Positions 1 to 12,473 of a stretch of DNA of 64,000 bases are shown one piece after another. The notes beneath the pieces were generated by a model. It saw only the letters and a list, made by a program, of their open reading frames with translations, made no database searches and was not told the DNA's origin. A program made the position numbers and the translations under genes. Every line of letters begins with the position of its first letter. Positions within the stretch are counted from its first letter, which is position 1. This stretch comes from Phytophthora quininea (taxonomy: Eukaryota; Oomycota; Peronosporomycetes; Peronosporales; Peronosporaceae). The stretch is taken from assembly GCA_011947345.1 (NCBI GenBank), contig JAAVTG010000323.1:62001-126000 (forward strand), given 5' to 3'.

Positions 1-63
1 GGAGAATTTATCCCTCCCAGTTCGAAAATTCCTGCCAAAACCATTCTCTAGATCAAGACGACC

Positions 64-360
64 ATGCATGTCAGCTACATGTTGGTGTTAATGGTCGTTT
101 ACCTTGGAAGCGGGTGTGCCGTCCAACATCTTCGCGCCACGGATTTGTTGCCGTCGAGCGTTGGCTCCCTACCGGCCCACGACGCCACCGAAGCCAACGA
201 GAGAAGACTTGAACCGGCCGGGTGGAGCAGTATTCTGTACAAGGTGACGGGGAAGAAGCAGCAGGAGAAGTATCTAAAGAATCTGCAGATACCTGCCATG
301 AAGAAGGGAAAGCTGGTCGGGGAGGTGGTCGACGGGAAGTTCAAATACGTTTTGGTTTAA
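64..360 (+). CDS. RXLR-like secreted effector candidate
   Basis: A 98-residue ORF. Residues 1-19 form a hydrophobic signal peptide ending near Gly-Cys-Ala. It is followed at once by QHLR (residues 21-24), a degenerate form of the RXLR host-targeting motif, and then by an acidic/basic ERRLE (about residues 46-50) resembling the dEER motif. The C-terminal half is lysine-rich (KKQQEKY, MKKGK) and shows no recognised WY fold. Signal peptide, RXLR-like and dEER-like motifs in that order and spacing are the standard architecture of oomycete effectors delivered into plant cells; the host target cannot be inferred. The ATG at 64 is the first in frame, and the gene is intronless. QHLR in place of RXLR makes this a candidate, not a certainty. 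Confidence 0.5.
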   Translation: MHVSYMLVLMVVYLGSGCAVQHLRATDLLPSSVGSLPAHDATEANERRLEPAGWSSILYKVTGKKQQEKYLKNLQIPAMKKGKLVGEVVDGKFKYVLV

Positions 361-512
361 GATCACATCTTAAAACAGGGATTCAGTTGAGGTTTGGCTG
401 GTGACTTTCTTCGAATTTATCTTCTTTTTTTCTCTTGGGGAACTCAATGAACCTTGATCGTAGGAACCGGACGCTCGTATCAGCCAGATAATAATATTCC
501 AACGTTGCTCCA

Positions 513-2928
513 TTACGGCGAGGACCTACCCAACGCGATATTTTGATAGGAGTCCAGATGGCGAATGCAATTTGTGATTTTAGAGGATTCGTATGAATCC
601 CTGCAGGAAAAGTTCGTACGATTCAACATTTGTCGAAATCGACACCGTTCAAAAAATGTTTCACCGCTCGCATCCCAGTCGTTGTGGTCGGTAGTCGGCT
701 CGCGGAAGTATACTTGTCGATAAACTGGTGAAGCGGCAAACGCGAAAATTATCGGCAGCACATGTTGATCCAACACAGAACATCTCGAATTGGAACGTTT
801 CCTCTTCTTGGTAGGCTCCAGCTGTTTTCCACACGATAACACGCTTAAGAAAGCGATTTTCCGCTCCATCGACAGCTCCACTGGCCTGATGCGCTTGGAA
901 TGATACTCCCGAAATTCGTGTAGATGGCCATGGTACTGCGGCGGAACCACAACGTCCAGGTATTTCAAACTACGATTTAATTCCAACATTCGAAGTAGTG
1001 CTTGTAAGTCGGTGGCAATCCGGGGCTGATACAGCTGCTCGAGTTCTTCCTCGTCGTAGCCAGCCTCAAGTTCGGTTGTACGTACGCGGAGCCCGGACAG
1101 ACACTTCGTTAGCGAACTATCGGGAGCACACAGTTCTTTCGAGAGTTTAGCAATGTCGTCCCAATTTAATTTCAAAGCAGGAATTGGCAGTTTTCTATCG
1201 TGGTAATCACTGAAATCTAAGCGCAAGTCCACCAAAGTTTTCCCACCAAGCGACAGTTTCTTCAAGTTTGGGCAAGTCCTCGAAACGAGATTGACGTCAA
1301 GCGCCTCGTATAGCCCATAGATCGTCAAGCACTTCAAAGATGACCCGATTGCTGCTAGCAAAAGCGGTAGACCGTCAGCAATCGTTTCCAGGTATAAACT
1401 AAACCCAATGGTAAGTGATTTCAGTCCGGTCAAAGTCGTATTTCCCGAATCTTGCTGATGAAACACGAGATCGCGACGTTGGACTTGGCACCTGCCAAAT
1501 CCAGGCACCAGCACGTTCACCCACGCACTATTTCCATCGTCGCTTATAGTCCGGACAGAAAGTATTGGTCATTGAAAACTTAGGACGCGGGAGGGCAACA
1601 CAGGCTCTCCATTGTCGTCAAACTGCCATCGAATTGGCGCGCCACCTATGAGAACAGCATCCCTCTCAGCAATTACTCCTCGAGGTAACCCAAGAATTTC
1701 CTCCTCTGGATGATCCGATTCTAAGACAGATACAAAACCCTTCATATCATCAACCGTCATACTCTGAATCAAAATGAGCGCTAGTGTTTCAATCGATGAA
1801 GATTGGCGAGCTCTCTTCGAGAACAGCGCGTAGGCCAGCCACTTCCACGCTTGGCCACTGGTAACAGGGTCTTCTGGTTGCATCTCTAAGCGCAAAGACA
1901 TTTTCTTCGTCGTTTGGTTTAGCACCATTGCTGAGCACATGGCCTCATAGTCACAGCCACGAAGAGCTGGATCACACTCCAAATGAATTGTACCGAGTTG
2001 AAGTGAGTTTTCCTCATGACTCAGGCCGGAGTGGTATGCCGTATTCGCAAGTGTCGGGTTGCGACGGCCACTTTCGAAGATTCGTGCCATTAACTTCCCA
2101 AAGTTCTCCTTGCAACCTCGTGCGTTATCTAAAAGAGGAGAGTTCGTTAGAATCAGTAGCGATAGTTTCGAGAGCCAGCAATTGTTCAGCACCACGTGCT
2201 CCATCAACGCCGTCAGTTCCGGGCAAAACTCGATGTGATTCAGATCCATCATCAAAGGTTCCAACACAAACGTGCAGCGTAATTTCCCTGCCTTCAGATC
2301 TCGTTTCGAGTGGCTCAAATTATATTTCTCCCACTGCTCTTTGATGGTCTTCTCCGCCATCTCCACGTTCGTAAACACACTCATCAACTTGTCCACGTGC
2401 TCGTTCTTCCGGATACGATATGAAGCCCGCACTGGGATTTCAATGTCTCGACCGAAGTTCACTCCTCCCATCGCTGCAACTTTGCCATAGCTTTTAAAAG
2501 GCGTGGCGTGGGAATTCTCTTTGTTCCGTCCCACAAAACCCCACCAGGTCGCTCTCAAAATTTTCCTCTTCTTCTTCAGTATTTTTCCTGTAAAGATCCA
2601 TCAGCAGCTTATAGAACACGGGAATCCTCTCTTCAAACTCCTCGTGGCCTTCCTCCTGTAAACTAAGACTGCAGTAGTTTACGAGGTAGAATCTCCACGC
2701 GGAGTAGTCCACCGCCTCCACAGCTACTAAGAGGGCCAGCGCCTCCCTCGCTCGAGTGAAAGCGCTGTGGAAATCTTCCTCCCGGAGGAAGTCTCTCCGT
2801 CGAGGGAGACTCACAGTGAGACGACGCCGCTGCTCGAGAGAGATCTCCTCCTCACGCTCGGAGTAAATGTACCAGATTTTGCCTCGCAGCAGCTCCAGCC
2901 ACGGCGCCAGGAAGCGCCACTCTGCCAT
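513..2928 (-). pseudogene. Oomycete leucine-rich hypothetical protein, interrupted
   Basis: Three consecutive minus-strand open stretches (2928-2494, 2558-1569, 1520-513) read as one protein of about 800 residues. The N-terminus is rich in W, R and E; the middle and C-terminus have irregular leucine-rich segments (for example LKSLTIGFSLYL, LKKLSLGG, LKYLDVVV). I know no enzyme domain in it; it resembles large oomycete-restricted families. The first junction (about 2520-2560) needs two extra bases: a G4 run and a T4 run nearby each lengthened by one would give continuous reading, or a 61-bp GT-AG intron could serve. The second break is different: an in-frame TGA at about 1569-1571, with the same frame continuing for 16 codons into the next ORF, which looks like a genuine nonsense change. 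Function unknown. Confidence 0.6.
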
Positions 2929-3011
2929 CAGTTATATAATCTGTTTTACTTAACCAAGTACCGGATGCTTGGATTCACTATACCGAACGTCATCATTTTG
3001 ACAATTCCCTA

Positions 3012-3434
3012 GGGCAGCTCGAAGAGTAGACGAGTGCTGAGCTTTCCTCGGTCTGCGGCGACGAATTCCGGACGATTTGCGACGTCTCGCTGTGTCATAG
3101 AGGGCTCAAAATGAAGGTGTTCCCCAAAGTGCTTCATAAAGCACAAGAGGCTTTAGCCAGGTGGGGACGTCGCTCGCTTTCTTGACCACTATTTATCCGT
3201 CACCAGCAGGGAACAAAAAGAGAGAAATATCGACTCTGCGCTGTGTAAGCTCGATGGGCTTGACGTTGATGTATTGGCCAAGATTTTCGCTTCCGCAGCA
3301 CCTCCGGTGTACTTTCGGACGAGCAACTGGCTGTGATACAAAGAGGTGGAGGCATCAAAAGCGAATTGAAGTGGCTTCTTTCATGTTGGATACAACATCT
3401 TCTTATTGATTATGTATTAATATAACTTATTTCC
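3012..3434 (+). other. Intergenic stretch with a possible small gene
   Basis: From the ATG at 3111 a plus-strand reading begins MKVFPKVLHKAQEAL. After two frame changes it continues through a leucine-rich segment (near 3240-3310, LDGLDVDVLAKIFASAA) to a stop near 3420. The segment near 3300 becomes continuous with one added base. The piece is protein-like but short and has no recognised domain. It could be a small unknown gene or the remnant of one. Nothing else was seen between the broken leucine-rich gene and the ABC gene. Confidence 0.25.
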
Positions 3435-6400
3435 TTAATTGTCGATCGGTGACTTGGCCTGGTGCTGCGTCTGGCGCGTCTTGTATCGGCGCCAACGGAG
3501 CGACAAGAACGCGTAGCCGATGATAAAGTACAGCACCGTGAGCTCCAGCAAGATGAGCGTGTCGCTTCTGGCACTACGAGACGAGTCCATGCTGTAGTGA
3601 GTGAGCACTTCGTAGCCAGAGTGAGCAATGCAGTCGTCGCCACCAAATGAACCCGAGCCGGACATGCTGAGAGAGGCGTCATCACCCACGAATGCATCGT
3701 CACCAACACTGCCGAATAAAGAGCTACCACTTCCACTGCCGTCGCTTCCACCACAGAGAAGCAGTCCAATCCGACCCCAGAAGAGCTTCATCAGTGCTTC
3801 GTAGCCGTACTTGACGGGCGAGATGTAGTGCAGCCAGAGGAGGTAGTCCGGAATATCGTCCACGTTGACAAGCAGACCGCCGAACACCACGAAGAGCACC
3901 AACAGCAGAGCGTACACCAGGAGAGCCACACGAAGGTGTCGGAAGAGCCCCATCAAGAGCGTCACTAGACCAGCGGCACTCCATGCAGCAAGCCACATGG
4001 CCAGCTGCATGTAGAAGTACAACTTGAAGCCGTGGCCGATGCCGATCAGCAAGTACGCTGGAACAAACAGCAGAATCGAGAGGACGAGGAGAGGCGGCAG
4101 CTCGGCCAACACCTTGGTCAAGTACCAGCACGCCAGGTAGTACCGACCGCCACGGTGCTCCCGTTCAGCAATCGCCATTTCACGAGGCAAGAAGACGAAC
4201 GTCCGGTACGCGATCACCAGCATCTGCAGCACAATGATGTAAAGAAGGCGCCAGCCCAGTTCTGGATGTCCTGCTGATTGTCAACATCAAGCTGCAGAAA
4301 AACAAGTCCGAAGATCACACTGAGCACGATCATCCAGAACGAGTGCCATCCGAACACGACGTAGTAGCGTCGGAGACGGAGAACGTGACGGCTGAACAGC
4401 ATCGAGAGCTGGCCACAGCAGCCAATGCGACGACGGTGGCTTACACCGCTGCCCTGCGCTTCCTGGCTATCGTCACCATTGGCGGAAATCGGCTCGGCGT
4501 AGTGGGTCGACCACGCTTCCTTGAACAAATTGACTTGGCCATCGTCATGCTCGGAGTCCTTGCTCCTGGTTGTCAACAAGCGAATGAAGTAGTCGATGGG
4601 ACTCATGTACTGCGGGCATTGGAAGCCCAGGGAAGCAAAGTGCGGTACTGCCATCGATACCTTGCCTTGATAGACGGCAGCCCCACCAGCGAGGAGATAG
4701 AGCACATCAAACAGAGCGTACAGATGCGACGACGGGTGTTCCATCGAGACGACCACGGTGCGCCCACTGCGTGCTAACTGCCGCAGCTTGAGCACAACGA
4801 GCTGGGACGAGTAGAAGTCCATGCCATACGTCGGCTCCTCGACAAGCAGAATCGACGGGTTTGACAGAAGTCCCGTGGCAATTGCAAGCAGCTTCAGGTC
4901 TGCCGCTGACAAGTATCGGATCAGCATGTGGCGCTTTGGTGTGAGCTCAAGCTCGTCGAGCACCATTTCAACACGATCGCCTTCGGCCCCAGCCAACTCA
5001 GATTGAAATTGCAGATGCTCTTCCATCGTCAGGGTCTCGTAGAACAAATCCTCGCGTTGCACGTACGCCGAACTGTCGACAATTTTCTGCGCTGCAACTG
5101 GAGCCCCGTTGATGGTGATCTTGCCGCGCAGTCTCTTCATTTGACCGGCAAGGCTCTCCAGCAGCGCGACGTTGGCTTTGCTCGACGGTCCTGTGATCAA
5201 AGAGAGCTCGCCACATTTTGAAGAGCCATTGGCGTTGACAAGAAGGTACCGCTTCTGCTGTTCGCCATCACAAACGCTAGACTTCTTGTCAGTCGCGTCC
5301 TTGAGCCACAGACCGCTCCACCCCAAGACCACACTTGGTGCGTCGCAAACATTGTGGCCGTCAACGCGAGGGGTCTCCACTCGGATGTAGTGGTTGTCAG
5401 CTTCATTGGCACTATGATCGACAGCAGCAGAAGTGCTACGAGCAGCAGCGGTTTTCTGAGAGACAGCAGCATTACTCGACCGTTGACGACGAGATCCCAA
5501 GACTCCCTTGAAAGTCCAGTCGTAACGCCACTGCAATCCACTGACCCGGTTCCTCGCCATATAGACCAGGAACCAGAAGGCCACGAAAACAGAGCCAAGC
5601 AGATCCCCAGCAGGATCAACGAGTCGCCCAAAGCAGATCGGTTCCTCATGCTGTAGTATCTCAACACGCCGTCTCCCGTCAGAGCAATACACCTATCGTC
5701 AGTCCAGTCGCAGTCAATTGAGCCAACACGCTTCCAGAAGATTTTCATCATGGCTTCGAAGGCATATTTCACCGGCGAGATGTAGTGCAGCCACACCAGC
5801 CAGTCCGGGATGTCCGTCACGTTGATCAACAGGCCTCCGAACACCACAAACAGCACCAATAAAACGCTGTACACGAGGAGTGCAAGTGTGACCTTGCGCA
5901 GAACACCCAGCGTCAAGAATGCAAGGCCAACCGCTGCCCAGCCAGCCAACACAATCACGATCTGCATGTACACGTAGACCTTGAAGCCGTGGCCAATGCC
6001 AATGATCAGGAACGCAGGCACAAACAGCACGATTGAAAGGACGATCAGTGCCGGCAATTCAGCAATGAGTTTCGTAAAGTACCAGCACAGAAGATGGTAC
6101 CAGCCTCCGCGATACTCTTGTCGCTCTCGAAGAGCGATCGCCGTCTCTCTCGGCATGAACACAAACGCGCGGTGGGCGATGAACAGCATGTGCACCACGA
6201 CGATGTAGAAGAAGGCGCCGCTGAAGTTCTGGATCCCCTTCTGGTCGTTCAGGTCGAGTTGCAAGTAGACCAAACCAAACACGACGCCAATGAGCAATGC
6301 AGCAAGCAGGTGCCACCAGAGCACAAAGCCATAGCGCGACAGCCGATGCATGTGGCGAGCCCACAAGAGCCAAAGCTGGTTGCAGCATCCCATGTGGTAG

Positions 6401-9400
6401 TAGCGGTTCTTCTGGTCGTAGTCGTCGACGACGTCGTCGGCGCTTGCTGCCGCAGCACGCGCTTCGTTTTCAGCGTACGCAGCAGCATTCCGCTGAGACC
6501 ATTCGCGCTTCAACATCTCAATACGAGCGACACCTTCGTCATCCATAGCACGGTCCCCAATCACCATCTGAAGCATGAAATAATCCATCGGACTCATGTA
6601 CTCGGGGCACTGGTATCCGATCGTGGTGAAGTAGGCGACGCAATCCTCTGCCTTCCCGTCGTACACACAAGACCCATCCGCAACCAGATAAAGCACGTCG
6701 TACAGACCGTAGATGTGCGAGGACGGGTGGTGCAGCGTCACGGCCACCGTCATTCCCTTCTCGAACGTGAGCCACCGCAACTTCTCCACGATTTTCTGGG
6801 CGCTGAACGTGTTGAGCCCATCGGTGGGCTCCTCAGCTAGCAGAATGGATGGGTTTGTCAATAATGCAGTGGCGATTGCAAGCAACTTCCTCTCGCCGCG
6901 AGAAATGCCACGAAGCGAGACGCCACCGCCAATCAACTTGTCACGACAGTCGGACAAGCCCATGTCTTCGATCACTCGCTCAACACGCTCCAGACACATT
7001 TCGTCCGTGTGAGTACGCCGCATACGCAGCCGAGCCTGAGCAACTAAGTGCTCGTGAACCGTAAGCGTCTCGTAGAACAAGTCTTCACGCTGGATGTACG
7101 CGATGTACCGGTCCATCTTCTCGTTCCAAGCCCGGCCATTCACAGTCACGTTGCCCTCCATGGCATCTTCATATCCGGCCAGACATGAAAGTAAGGCGAG
7201 ACTCTCGCCCTTGGAAGGTCCAGTGATGACCAAGAACTCGCCAGCTTGCACTGATCCACTCACCTCGTTCAGCACAAATTCATTCGCGGTCGATACGATG
7301 TCTTCCGAGATGATTTTCCAGTTCCTTCGGTGAAGACGCAGCTTGCTCCACTCGATGGAGCGAGGATGCACAGTCCAAGCCGCTTCATCGTAGTGTTCTT
7401 GACCACCGTGGCGAGGGCTTTTGACTTCGATGTATTGGTCGCCAGAGCCCAACTCCATGTCCGGCTCCGCTCCATCGATCAGCAGTGTCGTGCGGCGGTC
7501 GCTGTCTCGGATCTGCTTTCCAGTCACTGAAGCAACACTCGCAGCATTCTTGGGAGTTCCATCCGGCGGAATGCCCCTGCGAATCGACTGAATTTGAGGT
7601 GCATCCACAGCAGCAGCAGCGAAGTATTTCGCGTCGTCTCTTTCAGCTTCTTCGGCAGGGACTTTGCTGATGTGGGTCGAGGCAAAGGTGACTGCAGTAG
7701 TTCCCGCAGCAGCAGTGGCAGTGGCGGCAACCACGGCCGTCTTGGATTTAGTCTCTTCTTCGGGCTTGTCTTTCTTTCCCCAAAGACCAAAGAAGCCACC
7801 ACGTGCAGGCTTCTCGGAGTTGTCAGTGCTGCGGTCGGTGCTTTCACGTTCGACGGGCTGCTGCGAGTGAGCAACCGCGTCAAGATCAGCGTCTGTAACA
7901 GCGATCACAGCTGCACCCGCTACATCATTACGAGAATTGCTATCAGGGCTGGGAGATCGACACGTAGCGAATTCTTCCTCTTCCTCGACAACAACGGTCG
8001 TTTGGGTCACCTCACCAGCACCTGCCGGCGCAGCCACGGCTCCCTCGCTGTCAATAGCACCTTGGTTCTTTGCTACGGGAGAACGGATCTTGTCGCTAGC
8101 TGGCATCGCTTCAAACTTGGACTCGGGCCCGTACTTTGCTCCAACAGCAGCAGCGTATGAAACCTGCGCCGAGTGCTCTTCGTCTTGCTTGTGCCAGTAG
8201 GAACGAGCCTGATCTGCTGAGGGACCAACTTCTTGCTGTGTTACCGCAGCTGAAGCTGCACCAGGGGCGGCCGCAGTAGAAACCGTTTGCTCCCGGTCCA
8301 TTGGTTCACCGTCTTCACTGAGCGGAGACTTTGCTTTCTCCTTTTCGCGTCCACCCCAGAACGACCAAATGCTCCGACCCGCTTTTCGAGGAGGAGTACT
8401 GGTCGAGTTCTCAGCCTCCTCTGTCACCACCGTTGTTGTAGTGGTGCCCACCACTGGAGCTGGAGTCGGAGTAAACGACATTTCCGTAAAGATTTCGTCG
8501 TTCGTGTTGTCCACCGTTTGAGTCTGAACAGCAGAGCTTTCGCTTGCTACAGAGCTCGTCACCACTCCGGCAGCTGCACCAGCGATCGCTGCAGGCACCA
8601 CGTGATGAGAGTCACGCTCCTGAGGCTTGTCGGAATCCGCATCCAGTTCAGGGAGTCAGTGATCGCAGTTTGACCCTCTTTGGTGGACTGAATAGGAGCC
8701 TTGTCCTCTTCGGGGTCCGTGATAATGTACGTCACCCCTCAGGACTTTCCATCTCGCCGTCGTGTGATCCTGGGATTTTCTGTTGGGCTTCATCGGTCTC
8801 ACGAGTGGTGTGAGTGATAATTGCAGGAGCATCAACAGCGAATACTGCAGCAGCGCCTTCTGTTGTCTGCACGATTTCTTCAATAGCAGGACTGGACTTA
8901 ACTTCCACAGCATCAGCCTCAGGCTTCTTGTTTGACTCGATTTCGGTCGGAACCTCATCACGAGCTTCCTTCGGCTCGGATTTACCACCGAAGAACCCCA
9001 GAATCCGCCACGCGATTCCTCTTCGATTTCATCGGAGTTTACTGGTTCTGTGGAAGTAACGGAGGCGCCCTGGACGGACTCTTGGACACTGGGTTCTTGT
9101 CGCTCAGTTTGACTTTCAGGCCCTTTGCTCGCCAAAGCAGCAGCACCAGCGACGATAGCGGCGGTAGCACCGGCAGTAATAGGTAGCATACTGCTGTGCT
9201 TCGGAGACCCCGTGATTTCTTCGTCACTGTGGGTAAGTTGCGCACCAGTAGAATGCTCTGCTGTGCCAAACGTGGGGACTACCTCGTTCACATCGACAGG
9301 CTCGGCAACATCAGCTTCACCCTCAACAACATCAACGGTGGCGACTTCATCAACCAGTTGCTGTTGCTCCTCGTTCCCGAAAGTTCGCATTTCGACCTCC

Positions 9401-12400
9401 ATACTCGTAGCAACATGCTGCGGCTCCGGTGCTTTGGTAGCGGCTTCAGAAACCTCGGATTCATTTGTGACGACGGATCCCGCAGCTTGCTGTTCCGGTT
9501 CTTCCTCGGATCGACTGAAGAGGCCCCAGAAGCCGCTGCTGCTGCTGCTTTGACGCTGCACGGAGTCTTCATGAGCAAATTCTTTCGTCGTTACCGAACT
9601 TGTTGTGCCATCCGACACGTCGTGCACTTCCGACATCTTTGCAGCGGCCACGACACCCGGAAAATCCGAGTTGGTCAGCGTCGCCGAAGCAACAGCGGCA
9701 GAAGCACCGACGGCAGTGGCAGCAACAATCGGCTTGTTATCCTCGGAATCTGCATCGCTCACGGTGACAGCAGCCCTCTCTTCGACAACATCAGGAACAC
9801 TGTGCGATACTTGAGGAGTGTTAGCTGCATGTTCTTCTTGGATGACTTCAGACACAAGTGGCGATTCCATTGGCACGTGGTCGGCCTCGTTGTGGATTAG
9901 TTCGGTGCTCTCCTCCAACACATTGCTTGGCGTCGTGAACACTTCGTCATCACTTTCGGTAGGTGATGGCTCCAAAATGTCAGCTTGAGGAGCTTCGTTC
10001 GACGTGGTCGTCACGGAAGGCCCGTCAATTGAAGCAACCGAATACGCTGTTTCTTCAGGCTGATCGATTGCTGCGTCCTTGTCAGCTGACGGTGCACCAA
10101 CATTGGGAGAAGCCACGCCTTGCAACGTCTCGTTGCTTTCGACGGTCTCAGTTACTGCTTCAGGTGCAGTGACATCCTCATTCACTGAAATCGGAGTCTT
10201 CACCTCATCGTCATCGTCTGAAGGCGCCGCTTCCCTCTGGGGAGAGCAGAGTCGCCTTCGTTCTTCGTGAAGTAATCCCACTTGACCGTCGGCTGAAACC
10301 CAGACGTTTCGGTGGTGTCGGGACTTGTCGATCCCTCTTCGGGTTCCGTCACAACTGTCATGTTTCTTCGCGTCGCTGTGGTCTTTCTGCCTAACGACGT
10401 GCTGCTTTCGATCGCCTCAGCATGTTCCGTTTCTGGCTCAATAGCCTTCGTCACCTCCTTCGATTCATTAGAAGCGCTGGCGGTGGTCCGCCTAGGAACG
10501 ACGCCTTGATACGCCACAAAGCCACCTCGACTGGACCCTCCCAAGGATTCGTCGCTGCTGTCTTCGCTTTGAACGAATTCTGCATCGAGGTCGAGACTGT
10601 CCGCATCGTCGTCTTGGTTCGAATCCGATGCCGCCGTGCGAGTGACTACACGGCGAGTTGTTCTACGACGACGACTGGTAGGAGCTCTCTCACTGCCGAA
10701 GTCACCGTCAATGGAGCGGACTTCGTCTTCAGACTCGGCCCCAGAGATGGAGCCGGTAGATTGGACGACCGTGCGCCGAACCGTACGTCCCGGAGTCACA
10801 ACACGGCGGGTAACTCGTCGGGTGCCGGTGGAAGTCTCACTTGTGACACTGCTGATACTACCCGTGAAGCTACCAGCGCTGACAAGCGAGGGTTCTTCAC
10901 CTTCAATGGCATTTCCGTCGGCATCGACGAACTGATCAACATCGACCCGCGTGCCGTCTTGACCAACAACCATACGTCGAACGACACGACGTGTGGTTCT
11001 CTGACTGCCTGGCGTCCCAGACGAGTCCTTGGTGACAGTCTCCGTAGATGCTGCGTCGCCTTCCGTCGAGACCACATTGCCGTCGGCGTCCAAGAATCGC
11101 ACTTCTTCATGGATCAGTCCGTTGGCTCCCGTCCGGCGGATGACCACTCGTCGTAAAGTCTTCCCCGGCGTCACCACTTGCTTTGTAAAGCTTCTGGTGC
11201 GAACCAATTCGCTTCCGTCGCTCTGCACGACATTGCCGTTGGCGTCCGCGTACTGCACTTCTTCGTGGACTTTGCCATCCGCACCAATTCGCTGGACGAT
11301 CACCCGCCGGACGGTCTTGCTCGGGGTAGTAACAGAACGAGTCGTCGATGTGGATTTTGCGGCATTCTCGTAGGCAGCGACGTCTCCTTCGGTCTTGACG
11401 ATGTTTCCGTCGGCGTCGAGATACTGCACCAGCTCGCAGACTTGCCCATCGGTCCCCGTCCGGCGCAGCGTTAGCTTCTTCAATTTGGCGGTCGTCGCAA
11501 TCCGGCGCGTTGAGGTTTCCCGGCTGGGCGTTGTCACTGCCGTCCTCGTCGTTCCTTCGTTCGCTGAGGCAGACAAGGCCTCGTCATCGTCGACGACCTT
11601 GCCATCGACGTCGAGGTACCGCACTTCTTCGAGGATTTGTCCATCAACTCCAGCTTTACGAGCGGCAACTCGCCTGGTCGTCAAGCCCTGAGATGTGGTG
11701 CGCGTCGTCGTCAATTGACTTGTCGTCGGTGCTTCGGCGGTCGTCTCTCCGCCGAAGAAGTCGCCTTCGCTTGTGTTGACCACGTTGCCGGAGGCGTCCA
11801 CGTACTGCACGACTTCGTGGACTTTACCGTCGGCGCCAGTCGTGCGCACAATTCGGCGGCGCAATGTCTTTCGTGGAGAAGCGACGATCCGTCTCGTCGT
11901 CTTGGTCGACTGTGGTGGAGTGGTGGTCGTTTGAACAGTCAATGCTGGCACTCGCTTGACCACGAGGTTGGTCAGCATTTCACTGGGCGGGAGGTCGCTG
12001 CTCTGAGCTTCTTCAGGGTGGAGCGAGCCTTCGCTCTCCACCATCCCGTGGATGTCGGTAGACGTCCCCATGAGTCGTCTGGCCAGCGACTCTCGACTCG
12101 GAGACGACAGTCTCTTGGTCGGGTGCTTCTTCACCGTATAGTGTGTGGTGGCATCTTCATCTTCTGTCTTGACAAAGAATCTCTGCAGATTGCTGGCCTT
12201 GGCCAGCTCTGCGTCGGCTCCGGGGTGCCTCCATCGGAGAATCCGTCGTAGGATGCCCCTCTTCAAACGACGACGCCGACGTCGCCGACCCGGGAGTCAT
12301 CAACTGCTTCTGGAGAAGCTGCCTCGTTCCGATCCCGCCAAAGCTCGGAGACGCAAAGTTGCCTTCTCTCAGGTGGGCATTGCGCTTGAGCGCCGCTCCT

Positions 12401-12473
12401 CTCGACGAGTGCGTGGTACCGACTTGCGTCTGGTTATCCGGGACTTGGTCCTGGGGGTCGAAGGGTCCGCCAT
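3435..12473 (-). CDS. Full-size ABCG-type transporter with long repeat-containing N-terminal extension
   Basis: One reading runs from the ATG at 12473 to the stop at 3435, about 3000 codons, if nine single bases are restored at homopolymers (12375-12377, 12256-12259, 12222-12225, 10239-10242, 8996-8999, 8735-8738, 8651-8653, 5605-5608, 4241-4243). Order of parts: basic N-terminus; six clear plus two weak repeats of the type DGKVHEEVQYxDAxGNVV (11.88-10.64 kb); about 1000 residues of acidic, Ala/Thr/Ser-rich low complexity with recurring GGFWG/FGLW motifs; nucleotide-binding domain 1 (about 7.3-6.6 kb); membrane domain 1 (6.4-5.6 kb); nucleotide-binding domain 2 (5.25-4.6 kb); membrane domain 2 (4.35-3.48 kb). 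The NBD-then-TMD order and HxPSSHxY switch region are ABCG/PDR-like. Both Walker A motifs have lost the P-loop lysine (GPSKGESLALL; GPSSKANVALL) and the signatures are ISRGERK and LSAADLK, so ATP hydrolysis is doubtful. Expected in a membrane; substrate unknown. Confidence 0.72.
10640..11880 (-). repeat. Coding tandem repeat in the ABC protein N-terminus
   Basis: The protein contains consecutive units of about 55-65 residues. Each has a basic TRR...TxRR lead-in, then (T/I)GxDGxVxExVxYxDAxGNVV, then an acidic/Ser/Thr spacer. Six units are clear; two downstream units (TGSISGAESEDEV and the next) are badly degraded. The conserved core has a YD-/RHS-like look (DGxV...YxDxxGN), but I do not claim homology. 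The DNA copies are diverged, so this is an old protein repeat and not a recent satellite. Confidence 0.7.

Noticed and set aside
9196..11156. Long plus-strand ORFs (234 and 244 residues)
   Set aside because: Shadows of the low-complexity and repeat region of the ABC gene on the minus strand.
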